Source: Rheinheimera pacifica (GTDB lineage Bacteria; Pseudomonadota; Gammaproteobacteria; Enterobacterales; Alteromonadaceae). Taken from it: a stretch of 64,000 bases of DNA. Shown piece after piece: positions 1 through 8,283 of the stretch. A program made the position numbers and the translations under genes. The notes below the pieces were generated by a model, which made no database searches, was not told the DNA's origin, and saw nothing but the letters and a program-made list of their open reading frames with translations. Every line of letters starts with the position of its first letter. Position 1 is the stretch's first letter. Where the stretch lies: positions 1 to 64,000 of the forward strand of contig NZ_FNXF01000004.1 in NCBI RefSeq assembly GCF_900108485.1. Reading direction: 5' to 3'.

Positions 1-1
1 T

Positions 2-238
2 GAGGGATTTAAAGGTAAGCAAGTCAGTGATTTACTGGACGTGATTGAAGATCGCTACGAGCAACGCAGCACGATCATCGTCAGTCAGTTACCGGTCTCA
101 GAATGGTACGGTCTGATGGATAACCCGACTGTCGCAGATGCGCTATTAGACAGAGTGATCCACAACGCCCACCGACTAGAATTAACAGGTGAGTCACAAC
201 GTAAAAAAACACTGGTTCAGGGTGAAGAAGTCGGGTAA
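2..238 (+). CDS. istB: IstB-like ATP-binding helper protein of IS21 family (3' part)
   Basis: Only the last 78 codons are present; the frame is open to the left edge of the window. The visible C-terminus contains EDRYEQRSTIIVSQLPV and DRVIHNAHR, both typical of the end of the AAA+ domain of IstB, the ATPase that assists the IstA transposase of IS21 elements. The Walker A and B motifs would lie upstream. A GTG at 41 lies in frame but is internal. The protein ends 31 bases before the terminal repeats of the element, the usual arrangement. Whether the element is intact cannot be judged from this end. Confidence 0.85.
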   Translation, partial: EGFKGKQVSDLLDVIEDRYEQRSTIIVSQLPVSEWYGLMDNPTVADALLDRVIHNAHRLELTGESQRKKTLVQGEEVG

Positions 239-268
239 AAAGAGAGCATAAACGAAGGTCAGATCATG

Positions 269-339
269 CTGGCCGGATCACACCGAAACGCCTGGCCGGA
301 TGAAACCGGAACAGGTGGCCGGACAAACCGAAATACGCA
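269..339 (+). repeat. IS21 terminal direct repeats (3 copies, 23-bp period)
   Basis: Three imperfect copies begin at 269, 292 and 315, each with the core TGGCCGGA followed by an ACCGAAA or ACCGGAA block. Such multiple end repeats are known as transposase-binding sites in the IS21 family. The last copy runs into the CA end of the element. Confidence 0.7.
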
Positions 340-352
340 GTTATACCTGAAT

Positions 353-931
353 ATGAAAAATTACCGAGTTGTAGATAATACCGAAATCCCTAAGCAAAAC
401 CTTTTTAAGGGGTTTGCTTTTAGAAATAACGAAGTTAAAGAGCACATTACCTGGTACAGGTGGGTATATCTGTGCTTTATTGAGGTGCTGTTTGGTGAAG
501 AGCTTATCGAGAGTTTGGTTACAACATCTTCAGTCAGAAACTTTAATTCTAATAGGTATGAATCGGATGAGTATGGTGTTGCTATGCACCTATCGATGCA
601 TGTACCCAGTGGTATGTGGTCAAATCTATTCAGGAAATCAATAATTGAGGTTTTGTTCTACAAGTATTTTTTGCAGTACATTCTTATCGAACCACGGGAA
701 GACTACGATAAGAATGATGATAAAAGAGTGATTGAGTGTACAAGGACGCGGTTTTCTGTATTCAAACCGAAGCTTTGGCAGGTTATCGCCTTTCGCCGCG
801 TATATCTATTTTCTTGGCTAATTATTAACTTGGCGATCGACGTATTGGTCTACCTTGCTTCTTCAAACTTAAGCGCCGCAATACTTTCGGCGTTAATTGT
901 AGAAGCTGTCCGGCGTATCGCAAAGGTTTAA
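353..931 (+). CDS. Hypothetical membrane-anchored protein, integron cassette gene, possibly 5'-truncated by IS21
   Basis: A 192-residue protein I do not recognise. The N-terminal two thirds are polar and aromatic-rich; one long hydrophobic stretch near residues 150-175 (LFSWLIINLAIDVLVYLAS) could be a membrane segment. The ATG at 353 lies only 14 bases after the IS end and has no visible Shine-Dalgarno sequence. The reading frame stays open upstream into the IS (to 266), so the original start may have been removed by the insertion. The stop codon TAA lies inside the inverse core of an attC-like site, as in the cassettes at 25.7-28.6 kb. Base composition is AT-rich compared with the core genes. 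The cargo function is unknown. Confidence 0.55.
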   Translation: MKNYRVVDNTEIPKQNLFKGFAFRNNEVKEHITWYRWVYLCFIEVLFGEELIESLVTTSSVRNFNSNRYESDEYGVAMHLSMHVPSGMWSNLFRKSIIEVLFYKYFLQYILIEPREDYDKNDDKRVIECTRTRFSVFKPKLWQVIAFRRVYLFSWLIINLAIDVLVYLASSNLSAAILSALIVEAVRRIAKV

Positions 932-1004
932 CAATTGCCATCAAATACTTGCCTGTTGGGCGCTCCTCGCAGCAAGTTGCTGGCATTTGTGGCGGGCCTT
1001 ATAA
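926..1004 (+). other. Integron attC-like recombination site (right core degenerate)
   Basis: The inverse core GTTTAAC (926-932) fits RYYYAAC and overlaps the upstream stop codon. The inner boxes GCCATCA and TGTGGCG are complementary apart from one extrahelical base, as in attC sites. The right core reads CTTATAA (998-1004) instead of GTTRRRY, so its first G is lost. The site is closely similar to the intact attC at 27416-27496, base for base over most of its length. Confidence 0.7.
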
Positions 1005-1019
1005 GTTCAAGGAAGCATT

Positions 1020-2309
1020 GTGAGTAAGCCAAAGAAGATTATTGATAATCCTACAAGTGCAGAAATGTTAAAGCAGTTAGAGGCGTTTGATAGCCTGGAG
1101 AGTCTATACAAGGCTTTTCCGTTTGCTCGTAAGCTCTTTCCTAAAATGGAAGACGCCTTCAATGAGTTCAAAAATATTAAAAAACAAGCAGAAATATTAA
1201 AGGCACCTGACCAGTTCAATGAACGTTTTACGGATCTGGGTTGGATCGCATATGAGTCAATGAATACGGACGTGATGCAGAAAGCAATAAATATTCATGA
1301 TGCTGAAGGGAAGGAAGCGGCGGAAAAATTCTTAGCCGACTCATATGACGAAAAAACATTAAAGTGGGGGATCTTACGATTTAATGGAAATCGTGATTTT
1401 AGAAAAAGAGTAAGGCTTGCGGAATTGGCCGAAGAGGATTACTTAGCTGGTAGATATCATGCGTGTATACCGTTATTGCTGAGTTTGCTTGATGGTCTCG
1501 TAAACGATGTTTCGAAGCATGTAGGCTTTTTTGCTGAGAACGTCGATCTGACAGCTTGGGATTGCATTGCGGCTCATGAGTCAGGCCTTCAAACACTAGC
1601 TTCAATTTTCACTAAAGGTAGAAATAAGACTAATGAAGAAGCTATATCTATTCCGTACAGAAATGGGATCCTTCATGGTCGAGAGTTAGCCTTTGATAAT
1701 AAATTAGTGGCAGCAAAGTGTTGGGCTGCTCTCTTTGCCGTGAGAGACTGGGCTGGAGCACTTGATGATGGAAAAAAGGAGCCAAAACCAAAAGAAGAAG
1801 TAACTTGGAAACAGTTATTTAAGCAAATTTCTGAAACAAACCTTATGAAAAAATCGATTGAAGAATGGAAGCCAAGAATATCTGAGGATATTCCATACCT
1901 GCCCTTTGAAGGAGATATTTCTAGTCTGCCTGAAAATACACCTGAACATGCAGTGGCTGACTTTTTAGATCATTGGTGCAATAAGCGATTTGGTCTCATC
2001 GCCGATGCCCTTCTATACTTTACCGATACTCCTAAGGGCAAAAAAGCTGGCATGGCACGGCAAGACTTTGGGAAGCATGTACCGGTTTCGTTCAAAGTAT
2101 TGGGTGTAGATGACCAAGCTGCTGCAGTTACTCAAGTAATAGCAGAGCTATGTTTTGAAGTTGACGGTCAAAAAAAGTTTAAAGAAGTTTCGGTACGCGT
2201 AATATACCAAGACTTAGAAAATAATCCTTCGGTCTGGTCTACTCCCGGTGGGCACTGGAGGATAGTTCAAAATTCTTTCTCTGACATCATATATGGGCTC
2301 GCCTTATAA
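1020..2309 (+). CDS. HEPN-motif protein of unknown function, probable integron cassette cargo
   Basis: A 429-residue soluble protein with no signal peptide. The GTG start at 1020 is preceded by AAGGAAG at good spacing. Residues 214-219 read RNGILH followed by G, which fits the R-x4-6-H motif of HEPN domains, known in ribonuclease toxins and defence proteins. The surrounding helices (residues about 130-240) would form the HEPN fold; the C-terminal half (about 270-429) is not recognised. HEPN nuclease activity is an inference from the motif only. The stop codon overlaps TTATAAC, which is the reverse complement of the ancestral form of the core upstream, suggesting that the gene is a cassette. 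The region is AT-rich relative to the core genes. Confidence 0.6.
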   Translation: MSKPKKIIDNPTSAEMLKQLEAFDSLESLYKAFPFARKLFPKMEDAFNEFKNIKKQAEILKAPDQFNERFTDLGWIAYESMNTDVMQKAINIHDAEGKEAAEKFLADSYDEKTLKWGILRFNGNRDFRKRVRLAELAEEDYLAGRYHACIPLLLSLLDGLVNDVSKHVGFFAENVDLTAWDCIAAHESGLQTLASIFTKGRNKTNEEAISIPYRNGILHGRELAFDNKLVAAKCWAALFAVRDWAGALDDGKKEPKPKEEVTWKQLFKQISETNLMKKSIEEWKPRISEDIPYLPFEGDISSLPENTPEHAVADFLDHWCNKRFGLIADALLYFTDTPKGKKAGMARQDFGKHVPVSFKVLGVDDQAAAVTQVIAELCFEVDGQKKFKEVSVRVIYQDLENNPSVWSTPGGHWRIVQNSFSDIIYGLAL

Positions 2310-2366
2310 CATATATAAGCCTACTCGGTATCAATAGGTAAAACCGCTGTTCTAACCGCGTTAGCA
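2304..2366 (+). other. Possible degenerate attC site
   Basis: TTATAAC at 2304-2310 overlaps the stop codon of the preceding gene and is the exact complement of GTTATAA, the likely unmutated form of the core at 998-1004. A GTTAGCA follows at 2360-2366. The inner boxes pair poorly, so this is a weak or decayed site. The call rests on the matching core and on the stop-codon position. Confidence 0.35.
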
Positions 2367-2427
2367 GCCAGATCGCTGTCCATCAGCAAGACAGACTGCT
2401 TCATCTGTCATCAAGGCGGACGATTGC

Positions 2428-2790
2428 TCAGCGGGTTAACTTGTATTTTCCTATCGGAGTAGCAAATTCTAAACGATGAGTGGCTTCAATGAGTATTTGC
2501 CAGGTAATTTCCTCATCATCCGCAGTTAACGTAAGCATATTGTCTTGCCTGGTGTAGGGGTACTGTCGGTTGCCATAGCCCTTAATAACCTCTGTTATCG
2601 TATCCGCATTAATATCAACAAAATTACCGGCTTCCAGTTGATTGACACTGCCATCATCATAAACCACTTCTGTCATTACCCAGCGGCCGAAAATATCATC
2701 ACTCTCGCTGGCATTGCTGCAGGAAGACAAGACTAAAGCGAATAGGGTTAGTACAACCATATTCTTTATTTGTGCCACAAATTTATGCAT
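2428..2790 (-). CDS. Small outer-membrane-type lipoprotein, unknown function
   Basis: A 120-residue protein with a lipoprotein signal: a hydrophobic stretch at residues 12-22 and a lipobox LSSC with the cysteine near residue 23. The mature part (FGRWVMTEVVYDDGS, then several short beta-rich segments) looks like a small lipocalin- or META-like barrel, but I cannot assign a family. It stands alone, facing away from the toxin-antitoxin pair, with an AT-rich intergenic region (2791-2974) between. No operon partner is seen. Confidence 0.7.
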   Translation of the reverse strand: MHKFVAQIKNMVVLTLFALVLSSCSNASESDDIFGRWVMTEVVYDDGSVNQLEAGNFVDINADTITEVIKGYGNRQYPYTRQDNMLTLTADDEEITWQILIEATHRLEFATPIGKYKLTR

Positions 2791-2974
2791 AACCTGCCGT
2801 AGTAAGGACGCTTTGCTGCCACTTTAGTGTTGGCAAAAATTATTGAAATCATATATATAAATTATCTATTTATAAACAAATAATTATCAATTTGGCTTGT
2901 CACTGGTGATTGGTTGTAAGCATACAATGGCACGCCAACTTGAATTTTATACTCCTTTGGCGTATGGTGCGCTT

Positions 2975-3292
2975 ATGCTGACAATCATTGAATCACCGCT
3001 ATTTACCAAGTTGTGGCCTGATTATTGGACTGAAGAAGAACGAGCCGAATTTGCCGCTTTTTTAGCTGCCACCCCTGAAGCGGGTGACGTGGTGCCGGGC
3101 TCCGGCGGCTGCAGGAAGATCCGCTGGTCGCGCTCAGGAGCCGGAAAACGCGCCGGAGTCAGAGTGATTTACACGACTCGACTTAAAAGCGGGGCTTTGG
3201 TGTTGTTAGTTATTTACGCCAAGAGTGCGCTGGAGAATATCCCGGCTCACTTGCTGAAACAAATAGCACAGGAGATGGGCAATGCCGATTGA
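2975..3292 (+). CDS. RelE/HigB-type toxin
   Basis: A 105-residue protein. I chose the ATG at 2975 because the following sequence (MLTIIESPLFTKLWPDYW) is the usual N-terminus of this family; the frame is open further upstream to 2897. The motif GGCRKIRWSRSGAGKRAGVR and the later VIYTTRL and VIYAKSALENI are typical of RelE/HigB toxins that cleave mRNA on the ribosome. The gene overlaps the downstream HTH antitoxin by 11 bases, in the toxin-first order known from higBA loci. The RelE-like arginine- and lysine-rich loop is intact, so the toxin may be active. Confidence 0.85.
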   Translation: MLTIIESPLFTKLWPDYWTEEERAEFAAFLAATPEAGDVVPGSGGCRKIRWSRSGAGKRAGVRVIYTTRLKSGALVLLVIYAKSALENIPAHLLKQIAQEMGNAD

Positions 3293-3590
3293 TGAAAAAG
3301 AGCTGCTGAAAAGAGATGCTGGCCGCAATATTGGCGAAGAGCTGCTGCTGGCGATCCGTGATGTTAAAGCTGGCAGAATTGGCCAAAGCTATGCTGTTGA
3401 ACCCAATGAAATTATCGCCACGCGGCTGAAGTGCGGCTTGTCACAAACGCAATTTGCTAAGGCATTGCATATTTCACCACGCACATTACAGCAGTGGGAG
3501 CAGGGTAGGCGTCAGCCATCAGGCGCAGCTGAAACCTTGCTGAAAATTGTGTCGAAATACCCGCAAATACTAGAAGAAGTAATGGCTTGA
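3282..3590 (+). CDS. HTH antitoxin of the XRE/HigA (NadS-like) type
   Basis: A 102-residue protein with a helix-turn-helix at about residues 45-75 (LSQTQFAKALHISPRTLQQWE), followed by GRRQPSGAAETLLKI, a pattern typical of the antitoxin partner of RelE/HigB toxins. It would neutralise the preceding toxin and repress the shared promoter through the HTH. The ATG lies inside the 3' end of the toxin gene, implying translational coupling. The AT-rich stretch at 2840-2895 upstream of the pair is the likely promoter and operator region, but I cannot place a clear operator. Confidence 0.87.
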   Translation: MPIDEKELLKRDAGRNIGEELLLAIRDVKAGRIGQSYAVEPNEIIATRLKCGLSQTQFAKALHISPRTLQQWEQGRRQPSGAAETLLKIVSKYPQILEEVMA

Positions 3591-3668
3591 ACTGGAATAG
3601 TTGCGAATAATTGCGGCAGGATAAAAACTAAATAGCCTAAGCAGCTTTAACTTTGAACTGCCCGTAAA

Positions 3669-4724
3669 TTATACCCCCCAATTATCTGAGCGAATAAACT
3701 TAGACAACACAGCCTGGTGTTGCTGTGCCCACAGGCTTATTGCCTGGCTGTCATCAGTGGTTATCTGTTCAATAAAAGCACTGGATAGCGCCTGGGTGGC
3801 GGCTTTGATCACCTGCTGCTGTGGCTGCGTATCTTTGCTGCCACGCCAGCCTGAAAAAATATTGTGGCTGCCTGAGCTAAACACCGCCAGCACTTTGTAG
3901 CTACTGGCCATGGCGTTATACAAGTCATATCTGTCTTGCGGCGATGAATAAAAACCCGGTACCCGAATTTCATCTTCGGTGGTAGTGATATGCAAAGTAG
4001 GGATGTTAACTTCAGCCAGCACTTTATCCAGTGGCTGATCATTATAAAAAGGCGGGGCTGAAATTAGAATGGCCGCTTTGATGCGGTCATCTTTCAGGCT
4101 GACCAGGGCGCCGTTTTGCTCCACTTGGGCACCGCTTAGTAACATTGAGGTATTCGCACCATACGAGTGGCCGGCCATCACAATAGTTTGGTTATCAAAA
4201 TCAGCGGCATGGGTTGACGCTAATATCTGGTCTAAAGCAAACTTCACATCCTGAACTCTGGCTAAGGCTTCGGTTGAATCAGCCGCGTCCATCAAGCGAA
4301 AGGGTAGCGTGAGCCTGCTGCCCCGCCAGACTTTTCGATCACTGCCATCATGCTGCACATGTAAGCTGGCATAGCCCTGACTGGCCCAATACTGGCCCAG
4401 GTAAGCGTAACGCTCTTTCGAACCCCCTAAGCCATGAGAAAATACAACTAATGCTTTGGCTTTTTGCTGACGCGCAGGTTTAAATAGCAAAGCGGGCACA
4501 ACCCGATCTCTGCTTTGGTCAAGCCAGTTAAAACTGATTTCTTCAATATTCAGCCACAAGCGCTCAGTAACTTCTGCCGAGTATTTTACCGAGGGCAAAT
4601 TCAGTTGCTGTTGCCAGACAACATTATCGGCTACCGGTTTTTGCGCGCATCCGATTAAAGAGATCAGCAAAGCAACAATAAATGCGGCTGCGCCTGATGC
4701 TTTAATGATGATATGAGATCGCAT
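3669..4724 (-). CDS. Lipoprotein alpha/beta hydrolase (dienelactone/PAF-acetylhydrolase-like)
   Basis: A 351-residue protein with a lipoprotein signal: LIGC with cysteine at residue 26. The mature part is an alpha/beta hydrolase: oxyanion-hole HGLG near 97-100, nucleophile elbow GHSYGA with Ser187, and a late His in SSGSHNIFSG as the probable catalytic histidine. Proteins of this type act on esters or phospholipids at the cell envelope; the substrate is not known. The gene is convergent with the antitoxin gene (78 bases between stops) and is followed upstream by a 290-base non-coding stretch. No operon partner. Confidence 0.8.
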   Translation of the reverse strand: MRSHIIIKASGAAAFIVALLISLIGCAQKPVADNVVWQQQLNLPSVKYSAEVTERLWLNIEEISFNWLDQSRDRVVPALLFKPARQQKAKALVVFSHGLGGSKERYAYLGQYWASQGYASLHVQHDGSDRKVWRGSRLTLPFRLMDAADSTEALARVQDVKFALDQILASTHAADFDNQTIVMAGHSYGANTSMLLSGAQVEQNGALVSLKDDRIKAAILISAPPFYNDQPLDKVLAEVNIPTLHITTTEDEIRVPGFYSSPQDRYDLYNAMASSYKVLAVFSSGSHNIFSGWRGSKDTQPQQQVIKAATQALSSAFIEQITTDDSQAISLWAQQHQAVLSKFIRSDNWGV

Positions 4725-5014
4725 AAAAATTCTCTTTTCTAAAACCGAGCCAAAACTAACCCGCTTAATACGCTGAAAAGTGGTTTAGGGTTTGGTTTCA
4801 GGTTATTCCACGCTAACAGTATCCGGATAAACAGTAAAAACAAGAAGCGTTAAAAAGTGGTATGTCGCTGGATAATGACAGGTTTATGCAGGAATTGGCA
4901 GATTTGACGGGGCGACGGCAGCAAATGAGGCAAAGGGGGCGGCCGGTAGGGTGGCGGAAGCAGGTTTAATTTTTATCTGACCCCAGTTATCCAGTTATCT
5001 TAGCTGTTACTCTT

Positions 5015-5899
5015 CTAAACAGCATGACTGTTTATTAAGTGGCGCATTTTTTCTGTTATCCACTCAGTGATTTCACTGCTCGGGCTGTCGAGGCGTTTTA
5101 CTATGCCTATTTCAATTAATATATCGCTTAAAAAGTCGGTTTTTACCGCTGTTATTTGATCAACAAACCACTGCGCCCTGGCGATATGTTCCGGCACTAT
5201 TGCCCAGCCCTGATTTTGCGTTACCAGCTCACAAATTAAGTAGTAACTGTCTAAATCCCAATGGTTTGGGCTTAATGCATGTTCGCGGTTCTCGCCCGAA
5301 CGGTTACATAATACAAACTGCCGGTACTGCTGCAGTTGCGACAGGCTTAATACACCGGCATTGGCCAGCGGGTGCTTGTTACCGACAATCAATATTTTTT
5401 TAGAATAGCCCAAAGACTGTAAAGTCAACTCTGCTGGCAGAACGTTATTGCTGAGCATAAAACCAAGGTCGGCTTTTTGCCTGGCAATAGCCGTGGCAAT
5501 GTCGTCTTGTGAGCCATTGGTAATAACCATATGGGTGTTCGGAAATAAATCGCCTACCTGAGAAAAGATAGAGTGAATGGTTTCCAGCGGTAAGGCTTCA
5601 TCTATCGCGATACGCAGCGAAATGGGCTCTTTATTGGCTGCCGCCAGCGCTCTTGCATCTAAGCGCAGGCATTGGTTAAGCACAGCCCGTGCTTCGGGCA
5701 GTATTTCTTTGCCGAGTGCGGTTAAGGCCGGGAATTTCGAGCTGCGGTCAAATAATTCAAAACCTAAATCAAGTTCTAAATTAGCAATAGCGCTGCTGAT
5801 GCGCGATTGCGCTTTGTGCAGCTGCCTGGCTGCTGCGGAAAAAGAACCCAGCTCGGCAGCGGTAACAAAGGCCAGTAATTGATCTAAGGTCCAGTTCAT
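5015..5899 (-). CDS. LysR-family transcriptional regulator
   Basis: A 294-residue LysR protein. The N-terminal winged HTH covers residues 1-60 (LDQLLAFVTAAELGSFSAAARQLHKAQSRISSAIANLE); a type-2 periplasmic-binding-like effector domain follows from about residue 90. It is divergent from the MATE pump gene, with 134 bases between the starts, so it probably controls the pump and itself from that interval, as LysR regulators usually do. The effector is unknown. A good AGGAG-like site (GGAGATAGC) precedes the ATG on the minus strand. Confidence 0.88.
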   Translation of the reverse strand: MNWTLDQLLAFVTAAELGSFSAAARQLHKAQSRISSAIANLELDLGFELFDRSSKFPALTALGKEILPEARAVLNQCLRLDARALAAANKEPISLRIAIDEALPLETIHSIFSQVGDLFPNTHMVITNGSQDDIATAIARQKADLGFMLSNNVLPAELTLQSLGYSKKILIVGNKHPLANAGVLSLSQLQQYRQFVLCNRSGENREHALSPNHWDLDSYYLICELVTQNQGWAIVPEHIARAQWFVDQITAVKTDFLSDILIEIGIVKRLDSPSSEITEWITEKMRHLINSHAV

Positions 5900-6033
5900 T
5901 GCTATCTCCTTAAGCGGTGCTGCTAACAGCCGTTGCTTGGTTTACACCTATCCGCTATGCGGATGATAACTAACTTTAATGTATCTTATTTTTATATATC
6001 ATGCCGGTGTTTACACACTATGGGTAGCAGGTC

Positions 6034-7428
6034 ATGCAAGTTGTAACACCGGTTCAGCCGCCACACTCTGTAGCAGGCGCATTTTGGCGTTTTGCTATGC
6101 CGTCTATCGTTGCCATGTTAGTCAGCGGTTTGTATCAAATTATTGATGGCTTTTTTGTCGGCCACTTTGTTGGTGCCAACGGGCTGGCGGGCATTAATAT
6201 GGCATTACCACTGCTGGGTTTAATTATGGGCTTTGGTTTGCTGGTGGGCATGGGCGGTGGCAGCCTGTTGTCTAAATACCGCGGTGAAAACAATCTGGCA
6301 GCCACCCAGGCAACACTGGTTGCCGCGCTTGTGTTGGTGGTGTTAATTGGTTTATTCGCCACCTTGGTGTTTATTACCTTTGGTAAAAGCCTGCTAACGC
6401 TGCAAGGCGCAACCGGCATAACCATGCAAATGAGCTGGAGCTATGTGCAGATCATGTCGTTTGGTGCGCTTATATCCATTGGGGCCAGCGCTATGCCGAT
6501 GCTGGTGCGCAATGATGACAGCCCGAACCTGGCAACATTGTTTATTATCGTCGGCGCTTTAACAAACATTGCGCTGGACTACCTGTTTCTGGCCCATCTT
6601 GATATGGGATTACAAGGCGCAGCTATCGCCACTTTAATTGCGCAGCTGGCCACCTGTGTGCTGTGTCTGCGATATTTTATGTCATCAAAAGCCAAAACCG
6701 CTCTGGCGATAAAGCAATGGGATAAAGCCATTGCTGGCCGTATTGTGCAGTTAGGCTCATCTAACCTGGTGATGTTTATCTATTTCAGCTTTGTTATGGC
6801 GTTTCATAACAAGCAATTTATGGCCTATGGCGATACCACGCAATTGGCGGCCTTTGCGATTGTCGGTTATTTAGCCAGCTGTTACTACTTCTTTGCCGAA
6901 GGCTTGGTAAGCGGCTTGCAGCCGCCGGTAAGCTACTACTTAGGCGCCAAACAATACCAGCGCATTACGCAAACGGTAAAACTGGCGTTTTCTGTCACGG
7001 TAGGCTCGGGTATTGCTATGGTAATACTGCTTAATCTTTTTCCGCAGCTGTTTATCGGTATCTTTACTTCAGGCAACGATGCATTACTTGAGGCAAGTAA
7101 AAACGGTATTCGGCTGCACTTGATGGCACTGTTTTTAGATGGCTTTTTGTTTATGGCTGCAATTTACTTTGTTGCCGTTGGTAAGAGTGGCCAGGCGCTG
7201 TTTGTATCCTTAGGCAATATGTTAATTCAGCTGCCATTCCTGTTTATTTTGCCAAAATTCCTTGGCATTAATGGTGTGTGGCTGGCTGTGCCGTTATCCA
7301 ACATAGCCTTTGTACTGATTGTACTGCCGATGCTGTTGCTTAACCTCAAAGGCTTGAGGCAACTGCATAAGCAGCAGGGCGATACAAATAGAGTAGTGGC
7401 TAAGCATCCTACTTTTGATGCCGGTTAA
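6034..7428 (+). CDS. MATE-family multidrug/sodium efflux transporter
   Basis: A 464-residue inner-membrane protein with about 12 hydrophobic segments. The N-terminal MATE signature is clear: PSIVAMLVSGLYQIIDGFFVGHFVGANGLAG, with the glycine-rich VGMGGGSLLSKYRGE after it. MATE proteins export cationic drugs or metabolites using a sodium or proton gradient; this one resembles the MepA branch. The ATG at 6034 follows a GCAGGT Shine-Dalgarno-like site. The gene ends 20 bases before the convergent GntR gene. Confidence 0.9.
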   Translation: MQVVTPVQPPHSVAGAFWRFAMPSIVAMLVSGLYQIIDGFFVGHFVGANGLAGINMALPLLGLIMGFGLLVGMGGGSLLSKYRGENNLAATQATLVAALVLVVLIGLFATLVFITFGKSLLTLQGATGITMQMSWSYVQIMSFGALISIGASAMPMLVRNDDSPNLATLFIIVGALTNIALDYLFLAHLDMGLQGAAIATLIAQLATCVLCLRYFMSSKAKTALAIKQWDKAIAGRIVQLGSSNLVMFIYFSFVMAFHNKQFMAYGDTTQLAAFAIVGYLASCYYFFAEGLVSGLQPPVSYYLGAKQYQRITQTVKLAFSVTVGSGIAMVILLNLFPQLFIGIFTSGNDALLEASKNGIRLHLMALFLDGFLFMAAIYFVAVGKSGQALFVSLGNMLIQLPFLFILPKFLGINGVWLAVPLSNIAFVLIVLPMLLLNLKGLRQLHKQQGDTNRVVAKHPTFDAG

Positions 7429-7447
7429 TTAAAGGGGGATTAACGCT

Positions 7448-8200
7448 TTAGTCGGAAATCAGCAGTAAATAAGCCTGGGTTACTTCGCTGATATGCGCTT
7501 CCATAGCCGCTCTGGCGCCGTCTGCGTCGCGCCGGCTGATGCACTGGTAAATTTTCTCGTGCGCCAGAATATTGGGCCCGGCTACCTGTTGCTGAATTTT
7601 TCGCGCAAATAACCGGCTTAGCTCTGAGCTTTCACGCAGTTGCCACAGCCATTCAATCATCGATTGCAGCGCGCTGTTGCGGGTAGCACTGGCAATTAAC
7701 TGATGAAATTTGCCGTCATAAGCTTCAGCTTCAGTGCTTTTTTGTGCCTGTACCAGCAGCGTCATCTGTTGCAGGTAGGCCTTGAGTTTTTGCAGCTCTT
7801 CATTGCTGATGCGCTCAGCTGCCAGTGCTGCGGCATCGCCTTCCAGCAGTAAGCGTGCTTCCATAATTTCCAGCGGACCGGGGGCGTCGTCAGCCACTAT
7901 TGAGCTTTTCAGGCCATGGCGGTTTTCTGCCGCTTTTTGCACATAAATGCCTGATCCTGGCCTAATTTCTACCAGGCCGGATACCTCCAGCGCGATCAGC
8001 GCTTCGCGTACCGTTTGCCGGCTTACGTCATAACTTTGTGCCAGATCACGCTCGGCCGGTAAGCGGCTGCCGGGAGGAAGTTCGCCGGCGCTGATCCGCC
8101 CGGCCAGTTTTTCGGCAATTTGCAGGTAAAGCCTTGCGCCTGCGGGTGTTGGGCGCTGTGGGCTGGTGTTGGGTAATGTCTGTACAGTTTTTGTCATCAT
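7448..8200 (-). CDS. GntR-family (FCD/FadR subfamily) transcriptional regulator
   Basis: A 250-residue regulator. The winged HTH spans about residues 20-90 (PPGSRLPAERDLAQSYDVSRQTVREAL, GLVEIRPGSGIYV); the FCD effector domain follows (EIMEARLLLEGDAAALAAERI, then GKFHQLIA with metal-binding-type histidines). FCD regulators in this branch often control hexuronate catabolism (UxuR/ExuR-like). It is divergent from the manD-type gene, and the 200-base gap carries two good TTGGCC-n-GACCAA palindromes, most likely its operators. Hence it probably represses manD until a sugar acid binds. Two ATG codons are possible (8200 and 8197). Confidence 0.9.
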   Translation of the reverse strand: MMTKTVQTLPNTSPQRPTPAGARLYLQIAEKLAGRISAGELPPGSRLPAERDLAQSYDVSRQTVREALIALEVSGLVEIRPGSGIYVQKAAENRHGLKSSIVADDAPGPLEIMEARLLLEGDAAALAAERISNEELQKLKAYLQQMTLLVQAQKSTEAEAYDGKFHQLIASATRNSALQSMIEWLWQLRESSELSRLFARKIQQQVAGPNILAHEKIYQCISRRDADGARAAMEAHISEVTQAYLLLISD

Positions 8201-8202
8201 GC

Positions 8203-8283
8203 TCTTTCAAAAAAATGGCTTTCAAAAAAATCGGCTTTCAAAAAAAATTGGCTATTCAAAAAATAGGCTTTAAAAAAAATTGG
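8203..8283. repeat. Five imperfect tandem repeats of 15-17 bp, A-tract rich
   Basis: Units of the form CTTTCAAAAAAATTGG follow each other five times, with small changes in A-tract length and in the final TTGG. They lie in the 5' leader of the GntR gene, immediately behind its start codon on the plus-strand view. The last unit runs into the left half of the first GntR operator. They are non-coding on either strand as far as I can see. Confidence 0.9.

Larger units (their letters stand above)
1..339 (+). mobile_element. IS21-family insertion sequence, right end only
   Basis: The window opens inside an IS21-type element. It contains the 3' end of the istB-like helper gene, then three imperfect direct repeats that start with C/GTGGCCGGA, and ends at a CA dinucleotide near 339. 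IS21 elements are known to end in TG...CA and to carry several repeated transposase-binding sites at each end. The left end and the istA transposase gene lie outside the window. The exact right boundary is inferred from the CA and from the change in character after it; no target duplication can be checked here. Confidence 0.75.

Noticed and set aside
4970-5000. TTTTTATCTGACCCCAGTTATC stretch beside the LysR gene, reminiscent of repeats found near REP-type elements
   Set aside because: Only one copy is in the window and no REP-associated transposase is seen; too little to call.
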